Source: an uncultured Coriobacteriaceae bacterium (GTDB lineage Bacteria; Actinomycetota; Coriobacteriia; Coriobacteriales; QAMH01). From it: 33,512 bases of DNA. This document shows, in pieces, positions 28,397-33,512 of this stretch. Each line of letters opens with the position of its first letter. Position 1 is the first letter of the stretch. The stretch is taken from the NCBI GenBank assembly GCA_900544245.1, contig UQUH01000015.1:1-33512 (forward strand). Reading direction: 5' to 3'. Under the pieces are notes generated by a model, which had not been told where the DNA came from, made no database searches, and saw only the letters and a program-made list of their open reading frames with translations. The translations under genes and the position numbers were made by a program.

Positions 28397-29889
28397 CGCG
28401 AGCCTCCCCTCTCGTCAGCATCAGTTATCTGGGCATCGAGTGCGATACCGTCCTGGAGCTCGTCGAGCGCTTGGTCCATGTCAGCGGGTTCGGAACCGTC
28501 ATCCAGATGGGCCTCGAGACGTTCTTGTTCCTGAAGCACTTCCGCTGCCTGCTCGGTGCTGACGGTAATCTCCTCGCGCATCTGGATAAACGCACCACGA
28601 CGGTTCTTGCGGCGTTTCTTCTTGGGCGCGGTCCCGCCCGAATCTGCGAGCGCGAGGCGCTTCTCGAGGTTGCCGACGACGCGGATGAGCGGCAACGTGA
28701 CGATGAGGTAGAAGCAGGCGGCCACGATATAGGGCGTCATATTGCCCGTGAGCGAGACGATGGAGCGCGAGTAGAGCATGAGCTCCATGACGCCAACGGC
28801 GGCGAGCAGCGAGGTGTCCTTGTAGAGCAGGATGAACTCGCTGGTCATGGTCGGAATGACGCGACGGATCGTCTGGGGGATGATGACGTAGAACATCGTC
28901 TGCGGACCGGTCATGCCAAGCGAGCGCGATGCCTCGAACTGGCCCTTGGGTACCGACTGGATGCCGGCGCGGAAGATCTCGCACAGGTAGGCGCCCGAGT
29001 TGACGGCGAGCACGACGATGGCGAGGACGTACTGGTTGATGTCGATGCCCAGAAGCGGTAGACCGAAGAACGCAATGTAGATCTGCAGGAACAGCGGCGT
29101 ACCACGCACGACGCCGGTGTAGATTGCCGCGAGCACGTGCAAGATACGGGAACGCGCGATCTTCATGAACGCGGCGACGAGCCCGATGGGGATCGCAAGC
29201 GGAAAGCCAACGAGGACGAGTCCGAGCGAGATGAGCCACCCGACGGCGACGACGGGAATGGAGGAGACGATCAGCTCGGGCTGGAAGAAGAGGCGCAAGA
29301 ACGTGACGGAGTTCCATGCCTGGACAGCCGGTTGCTCGCCCAGCCAGGTGGAGAGCCTCTCAGCCGGAGAGGCATGGGTCACCTCGATGGAAGGCGAGGG
29401 TGCGAGGTCGAGCATGTTGCCATCGGCCAGCGTGTACGTGCCGGTGAGAAAGACCTCGCCATTCACGTTGGGAAGCGACACCTTGTACATCTCGAGACGC
29501 AGGCGCTGGCCAGGCTGCAGAGGTGCGGAGAAGCTCACGTCGACCGAAGCGTCGCCCTTGTTCATCGTCACGGTGTTCTCGGGGCTGAGTCGCGTCGTAC
29601 CCTCCAGGACCGTCACCTTGACCGAGGACTCGTCGGTAATGACGGATCCCTCCGGCAGCTTGACACTCACCGCCGAGACCTGTTCGCCATCGCCCACGAG
29701 CGCTTCCCAGGTAACGCGCGTCGGCTCGCCGCCAAGCACGCTTCCGGTGCCCGTCTCGTTGCTCTTCGCGGTAGTGACGTCCACGGACATGGCACCCGCG
29801 AGGAGCGGGGATACGAAGGTCAGCACGAGCGAGAGCGCAAGTGCCGTGACGAGCGCATGCTTGAGCACGGGCTTCAGGTTTGCTGCCAT
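28393..29889 (-). CDS. polar amino acid ABC permease with extra extracytoplasmic domain
   Basis: A 498-aa protein, about twice the usual permease length. Residues 10-31 are a signal or membrane helix; about 33-185 form a beta-rich extracytoplasmic part (VSVKLPEGSV, LRLEMYKVSLPN). The HisM/GlnP-type permease domain follows at about 205-412 with RGTPLFLQIYIAF and the EAA-like FEASRSLGMTGPQTM. A cytoplasmic tail of about 85 residues is first basic (KKKRRKNRR) then acidic. ATG 29889 follows GGGGGA about 10 nt upstream. A stem-loop separates it from the binding protein gene. Confidence 0.88.
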   Translation of the reverse strand: MAANLKPVLKHALVTALALSLVLTFVSPLLAGAMSVDVTTAKSNETGTGSVLGGEPTRVTWEALVGDGEQVSAVSVKLPEGSVITDESSVKVTVLEGTTRLSPENTVTMNKGDASVDVSFSAPLQPGQRLRLEMYKVSLPNVNGEVFLTGTYTLADGNMLDLAPSPSIEVTHASPAERLSTWLGEQPAVQAWNSVTFLRLFFQPELIVSSIPVVAVGWLISLGLVLVGFPLAIPIGLVAAFMKIARSRILHVLAAIYTGVVRGTPLFLQIYIAFFGLPLLGIDINQYVLAIVVLAVNSGAYLCEIFRAGIQSVPKGQFEASRSLGMTGPQTMFYVIIPQTIRRVIPTMTSEFILLYKDTSLLAAVGVMELMLYSRSIVSLTGNMTPYIVAACFYLIVTLPLIRVVGNLEKRLALADSGGTAPKKKRRKNRRGAFIQMREEITVSTEQAAEVLQEQERLEAHLDDGSEPADMDQALDELQDGIALDAQITDADERGGSR

Positions 29890-29922
29890 ATGAATGAATC
29901 CCCCGTAAATATGCACAAAACA

Positions 29923-29959
29923 GATAAGGCAAGGACGAATTATACGCCCTTGCCTTATC
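29923..29959 (-). terminator. stem-loop between binding protein and permease (operon 1)
   Basis: Arms 29923-29934 and 29948-29959 (GATAAGGCAAGG/CCTTGCCTTATC) pair perfectly, followed on the minus strand by TGTTTTG. A weak or partial terminator that would keep binding-protein mRNA in excess over the rest. Confidence 0.7.
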
Positions 29960-29995
29960 GAATCCGAAGAGAAATTCGGCAGCTCGATGACGGGA

Positions 29996-30823
29996 TTACT
30001 TGGCCGCGCCGAACCACTCCTCCTGGAGCTTGGCGATGGTGCCATCGGCCTGCATCTCGGCAAGCGCGTTGTTGATGGCCTCGGCCAGCGCGACATTGTC
30101 GGTGTTTACGATGATGCCGTACTGCTCGCCCGTGGGAATGACCTCGAGAATGGTGCAGTCATCGTACTCGTGCGCGATGTTGTAGGCGGCAGCGGGCTCG
30201 TCATAGATGACGGCCTTGATCTTGCCGGTGCGCAGCGCCGCGAGCATGTCGGGGGTCTCCTGGAACGGCGTGTAGGCGGAGTCCTTCAGGTTCTCCTTGG
30301 CCCAATCCTCACCCGAGGAACCGGACTGAGCGCCGATGGGCTGCCCGTTGAGCGCATCGCGGCTCGTGACATCGGAATCCTTGAGGACGACGATGGCGAG
30401 ATTGGAATCATAGTACGCATCGGTGAAGGCGACCTGCTCGGCGCGCTCGTCGCTGATGGTAATGGAGCTGATGGCGCAATCGAAGGTCTTGCCGCCGGCG
30501 ACCTGCGTCACGAGCGAATCGAAGGCCTGATTCTGGATGTCGGCGTTGAGGCCGAGGTGCTTCGCGATCTCCTTGATGAGCGCGATGTCATAGCCCTTGA
30601 TCTCGCCATTCTCCTGGTACTCCATCGGAGCGTAATCGGGACTCGTGGCGACCGTCAGGGTGCCGGGGGTGACGAGCTTGTACTCGCCATCAGCCGCCGA
30701 GCTGGAGCTCGACGAGCTCGACTGCGAGGACCCGCCGCCACATGCGCTCAACGCCAGCATGGCGACGACGGCCATGCACGCAAGGCCGAACACGAGAACC
30801 TTGGATACTTTTCCCTTGAACAT
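29996..30823 (-). CDS. amino acid ABC transporter substrate-binding lipoprotein (operon 1)
   Basis: A 275-aa solute-binding protein of family 3. Signal peptide with lipobox LALSAC, lipidated at C28, then a Ser-rich linker (about 10 residues) and the Venus-flytrap domain: SPDYAPMEYQ, GYDIALIKEIAKHLG, FDCAISSITISDERAEQVAFTDAYYDSNLAIVV. It captures a polar or basic amino acid outside the cell; the ligand is not certain. ATG 30823 follows AGGGAG. Promoter sequences TTGCAC and CATATT lie upstream. A stem-loop follows the gene before the permease. Confidence 0.95.
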   Translation of the reverse strand: MFKGKVSKVLVFGLACMAVVAMLALSACGGGSSQSSSSSSSSAADGEYKLVTPGTLTVATSPDYAPMEYQENGEIKGYDIALIKEIAKHLGLNADIQNQAFDSLVTQVAGGKTFDCAISSITISDERAEQVAFTDAYYDSNLAIVVLKDSDVTSRDALNGQPIGAQSGSSGEDWAKENLKDSAYTPFQETPDMLAALRTGKIKAVIYDEPAAAYNIAHEYDDCTILEVIPTGEQYGIIVNTDNVALAEAINNALAEMQADGTIAKLQEEWFGAAK

Positions 30824-30850
30824 CTCTCTCCCTTACTACTCGAAACTGCA

Positions 30851-30879
30851 AATATGACACGCTAGTCCAAACCGTGCAA
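30851..30879 (-). promoter_or_regulatory. promoter of operon 1
   Basis: Minus strand: TTGCAC (30879-30874), 17-nt spacer, CATATT (30856-30851) preceded by TGT as an extended -10, about 28 nt before the start codon. Confidence 0.5.
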
Positions 30880-30924
30880 CCGTACCATAGGTACTCACCT
30901 GCGGCAACGAAATACTGGTCACCG

Positions 30925-31692
30925 TCAGTCGTAAATCTTTCTGAGGAACGCCTTAGTGCGCTCGTGCTGCGGATGGTCAATGACCTGCTCGGGGGTGCCC
31001 TCCTCGACGATTACGCCCTTGTCCATGAATATGACGCGATCCGAGACGTCGCGCGCGAAGGTCATCTCGTGGGTGACGATGACCATGGTCATGTGCTCCT
31101 CGGCAAGGTTGCGGATGATCTTGAGCACGTCTTGGGTGAGCTCGGGATCAAGCGCGCTCGTGGGTTCGTCGAAGAAGAGGATGTCGGGCTTGGTGCACAG
31201 TGCACGCGCGATGGCGACGCGCTGGAGCTGGCCACCCGAAAGCTCGTTGGGAACCATGTCCTCCTTGCCGGCAAGACCGAACTTCTCGAGAAGCTCGACT
31301 GCCATGACGCGCGCTTGCTCCTTGTCGACCTTCTGGACGCGCACGGGGGCGTCCATGACGTTTTGGAGCACCGTGCGATGCGGAAAGAGGTTGAAGTTCT
31401 GGAACACGAGGCCGAACTTGGCACGGGCCTTCTTGAGCGTGGCCTTGTCCGCATAGACCGCACGGCCATCGGGCCCGGGCTTTGCCACGACGATATCCTC
31501 GTAGGCCAGGTATCCCCGCTCGAAGGTCTCGAGCAACGTCGCGCAGCGAAGCAGCGTCGACTTGCCACCACCCGACGAGCCGATGATGCTCACGACCTCG
31601 CCCTGCGTCACCTCGAGGCTGATGTCCTTGAGCACCATGGTGTCGCCGAAGCTCTTCTCGACGTTTCTGAGGGAGAGAATCTCCTTGGGCAT
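30925..31692 (-). CDS. polar amino acid ABC transporter ATPase (operon 2)
   Basis: A 255-aa GlnQ-type ATPase: Walker A GSSGGGKST, FQNFNLFPHRTVL, signature LSGGQLQR, Walker B ILFFDEPTSALDPE, H-loop VTHEMTFA. It is longer than the operon 1 ATPase, with an insert near residues 70-95 (VVAKPGPDGRAVYADK). ATG 31692 follows GAGGAG by 9 nt; ATG 31719 lies within the permease stop region and has no binding site. It is last in operon 2 and is followed by the promoter of operon 1. Confidence 0.94.
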   Translation of the reverse strand: MPKEILSLRNVEKSFGDTMVLKDISLEVTQGEVVSIIGSSGGGKSTLLRCATLLETFERGYLAYEDIVVAKPGPDGRAVYADKATLKKARAKFGLVFQNFNLFPHRTVLQNVMDAPVRVQKVDKEQARVMAVELLEKFGLAGKEDMVPNELSGGQLQRVAIARALCTKPDILFFDEPTSALDPELTQDVLKIIRNLAEEHMTMVIVTHEMTFARDVSDRVIFMDKGVIVEEGTPEQVIDHPQHERTKAFLRKIYD

Positions 31693-31711
31693 GGGCGTTG
31701 TCTCCTCTCCC

Positions 31712-32383
31712 CTAGTCATGGTAGTACGCGAGTTTCTTCTCGGCCTTGTTCAAGACGAACTCGACGACGAGCGTGAAGATCCAGTATATGACCGCGGCGA
31801 TTACGTAGGGGATCATGCTCACGAACGACGCGGCAAGCGCCTTAGCCTCGGTAAACATCTCGGCGATGCCAAGTACGAAGGCAAGCGAGGTGTCCTTGAC
31901 CAGCGTTATGATCTCGTTGCCCATCGCCGGCAGGATGCGCTTGATGACCTGAGGCAACACGATGTAGAAGAAGGTCTGCACGCGCGAGTAGCCGAGCACC
32001 TCAGCCGCCTCGTAGTGCCCCACGGGGATGGACTGGATGCCGCTGCGGTAGATTTCGGCGAAGTACGCGGCGTAATTGAGGATGAAACCGATTGCGCAGG
32101 CGCCGAACTTCCAACCCGACCCCATGTTGATACCGAGCAGGTAGTACGGTCCGAACATGAGGGCCATGAGCTGGAGCATGAGCGGCGTTCCGCGCATGAA
32201 CGAGATGTAGACGCGCGCGACGAGCGAGAGCGGCTTGAACTTGCTCATGCGCGCGAGCGCGATGACAACGCCAAGCGGCAGCGCGCCGACGAGCGTCACG
32301 ACGAATATCTCGAGCGACAGCACGAAGCCCGCCCCCAGATCGGGCAGGACCACGGACATCATCTGCATGAATGCGGGATCCAC
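31712..32383 (-). CDS. polar amino acid ABC transporter permease (operon 2)
   Basis: A 223-aa HisM/GlnP-type permease with about five helices, normal length, unlike the operon 1 permease. Motifs: RVYISFMRGTPLMLQLMALMF, the EAA loop YEAAEVLGYSRVQTFFYIVLPQ and IITLVKDTSLAFVLG. GTG 32383 (VDPAFMQ) is preceded by GAGG with 8 nt, better than ATG 32389 or TTG 32410. A stem-loop separates it from the binding protein. Confidence 0.93.
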   Translation of the reverse strand: MDPAFMQMMSVVLPDLGAGFVLSLEIFVVTLVGALPLGVVIALARMSKFKPLSLVARVYISFMRGTPLMLQLMALMFGPYYLLGINMGSGWKFGACAIGFILNYAAYFAEIYRSGIQSIPVGHYEAAEVLGYSRVQTFFYIVLPQVIKRILPAMGNEIITLVKDTSLAFVLGIAEMFTEAKALAASFVSMIPYVIAAVIYWIFTLVVEFVLNKAEKKLAYYHD

Positions 32384-32410
32384 ACACATCACCTCGTCTA
32401 CAGCGTGCAA

Positions 32411-32437
32411 CGGGGCGACCTCAACATGGCCGCCCCG
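32411..32437 (-). terminator. stem-loop between binding protein and permease (operon 2)
   Basis: Arms 32411-32420 and 32428-32437 pair over 10 bp with one G-U. The minus-strand continuation (TTGCACGC) has no T-run, so it may rather protect the upstream mRNA 3' end from exonucleases. Confidence 0.55.
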
Positions 32438-32461
32438 CAGGTTCCAGGATATGAAGCAGGT

Positions 32462-33310
32462 TTACTTGCCCAAGCACCAGTTCTCGTAGCTGATGCCGTC
32501 GGCGGAGTACTTCTCGCAGATCTCCTTGACGGTGCCATCGGCATCCATCTCCTTGAGCGTCGCGGTGACCTGGTCGGCCAGGCCGTCGTTGCCCTTCTTG
32601 AAGGCAACGGCATAGTGCTCGCTGGACAGCTGCTCGGGGAGCATCCTGAAGATGCCCGGCTTGGCGGCCATCTGGTACTGCGCGATGGACAGATCGCAGG
32701 CAACGGCATCGACCATGCCACTCTCGAGCTGCATGAACGCGTTGTTGTAGTCACCGATCGTCTCGACCTTGCCACCGGCGAAGGTGTCCTGCAGGCTCTT
32801 CTCGTCACCATCGAGCACCTCGAGAGCGGCCGAGTCGACCTGTGTCATGACGGTCTTGCCGGCAAGGTCGGCCAGCGAGTTGATGCCGCTGTCCGCCTTC
32901 ACGACGACGACCTGACCATTGATCATGTACATATCGGTGAAGGAGTAGTCGTTCTCGCGACCCTCGTAGGTGAAGCCGTTCCAGATGCAGGTGATGTTGC
33001 CCTGGTTGATGAGCGCGTCCTTGGCATCCCAGTCAATCGGCTCGGCCTGGAAGGTCCAGCCGTTGCGCTTGCAGACTTCCTCGGCGAGGTCGAGGTCGAG
33101 GCCGGTGAACTCGCCCGTCTCGGTGTCCTTGTAGCCATACGGCGGATAGCTCTGGTCAAAGCCGACGATAAAGACGTTGTCCACCGGGGCATTGTCGGAA
33201 GCCGCGCTGCTCGAGGACGACGAGCTGCCACCACCGCATGCGCTCAGCGCCAGGGCGCCAAAGCACAGCATGCAGCATGCGAGCACGACCGAAACGATTC
33301 TCTTCTTCAT
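32462..33310 (-). CDS. amino acid ABC transporter substrate-binding lipoprotein (operon 2)
   Basis: A 282-aa solute-binding protein of family 3. Lipobox LALSAC with lipidated C25, Ser-rich linker, then VGFDQSYPPYGYKD, GLDLDLAEEVCKRNGW, CIWNGFTYEGRENDYSFTDMYM. It shares family but not close sequence with the operon 1 protein. Cys residues in CKRNGW, NITCIWNG and VACDLS may form disulfides. The likely ligand is a polar amino acid. ATG 33310 follows GGGAGAG. It is the first gene of operon 2. Confidence 0.95.
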   Translation of the reverse strand: MKKRIVSVVLACCMLCFGALALSACGGGSSSSSSSAASDNAPVDNVFIVGFDQSYPPYGYKDTETGEFTGLDLDLAEEVCKRNGWTFQAEPIDWDAKDALINQGNITCIWNGFTYEGRENDYSFTDMYMINGQVVVVKADSGINSLADLAGKTVMTQVDSAALEVLDGDEKSLQDTFAGGKVETIGDYNNAFMQLESGMVDAVACDLSIAQYQMAAKPGIFRMLPEQLSSEHYAVAFKKGNDGLADQVTATLKEMDADGTVKEICEKYSADGISYENWCLGK

Positions 33311-33357
33311 GTTCTCTCCCTACATCACTCTAGCGTAGTAAAGTTTCGTACCGTGGC

Positions 33358-33397
33358 ATTGTAGCCTAATTACGTTACGGGTAAACCGTGAATTCAC
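33358..33397 (-). promoter_or_regulatory. promoter and palindrome of operon 2
   Basis: Minus strand: TTTACC (33385-33380), 16-nt spacer, TACAAT (33363-33358). Just upstream of the -35 lies the 10-bp palindrome GTGAATTCAC (33388-33397), a possible operator. Confidence 0.5.
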
Positions 33398-33464
33398 AGA
33401 GAGACGCAAATCGTGGCGAGCGGCATGGAGAGTGGGCTGGCTAGCGATGATGAGAAGCGTGGAT

Positions 33465-33502
33465 GAGACACATTGGACAGGTACGTCTGTCTCATTTGTC
33501 TC
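33465..33502. repeat. REP-like hairpin at right edge
   Basis: Arms 33465-33480 and 33487-33502 pair at 14 of 16 positions (one G-U) around a 6-nt loop. GAGACA and GACAG motifs repeat within both arms. The layout resembles REP/RAYT-type extragenic palindromes; no transposase is in the window. Confidence 0.5.
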
Positions 33503-33512
33503 CGGAAATGAG

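Noticed and set aside
31562..33364. 600-codon open frame on the plus strand
   Set aside because: Antisense to the operon 2 permease and binding protein; repetitive Leu/Val/Asp/Glu composition is typical of reversed GC-rich genes.

Overview
The window looks like chromosomal DNA of a Gram-positive, high-GC gut-type anaerobe, most likely of the class Coriobacteriia (Actinomycetota). This is inferred from the GC-rich codon use, good Shine-Dalgarno sites, Ser-rich lipoprotein linkers after the LSAC lipobox, a single-chain pyruvate:ferredoxin oxidoreductase, and the mix of XdhC, NifX-like, ThrH and dual-ATPase ABC proteins. I see no rRNA, tRNA, CRISPR array, phage or complete insertion sequence. 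Long antisense open frames are by-products of GC-rich third codon positions.

Layout. (1) 1-7.0 kb: a U32-family protein with an apparent frameshift, trmO, and a leftward operon of SNF2 helicase, tcdA and a SPOUT methyltransferase; the theme is tRNA/RNA modification. (2) 7.2-9.7 kb: a rightward operon of serine acetyltransferase (probably starting at AUU), queD, thrH and a small membrane protein. (3) 9.9-14.3 kb: a purF-like amidotransferase, then an MBOAT/SGNH pair for O-acylation of a cell-surface polymer. (4) 14.4-19.4 kb: XdhC, a 63-aa protein, a NifX-like protein, a membrane-anchored polysaccharide deacetylase and a double-ATPase ABC protein. (5) 19.7-23.3 kb: nifJ with a strong terminator. 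(6) 23.3-27.7 kb: a MATE exporter, an unrecognised 152-aa protein, a GT4 glycosyltransferase and an EamA exporter. (7) 27.7-33.3 kb: two tandem polar-amino-acid ABC operons, each ordered binding lipoprotein, stem-loop, permease, ATPase; one permease carries an unusual extracytoplasmic domain and a charged cytoplasmic tail.

How the genes fit together: amino-acid import, cysteine and serine/threonine metabolism (cysE, thrH) and pyruvate oxidation through NifJ suit an amino-acid-fermenting anaerobe. Cell-envelope modification is represented by MBOAT/SGNH, the deacetylase and GT4. These links are inference.

Most interesting signal: an undescribed-looking structured intergenic element, clear at 11-125 and 9690-9886, possibly also at 26641-26774. 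Each clear copy has a conserved 51-nt core (45/51 identical) enclosed by long self-complementary arms whose sequence differs between copies while pairing is kept. One core stem shows a compensatory T-A to C-G change. The elements lie immediately after stop codons, and two fill the gap between convergent genes, so they may be bidirectional terminators, 3'-end RNAs or a repeat family. Other points to check are the in-frame slippery GGGGGGC at the U32 frameshift, the AUU start, paired palindromes downstream of the ABC promoter, and a REP-like hairpin at the right edge.
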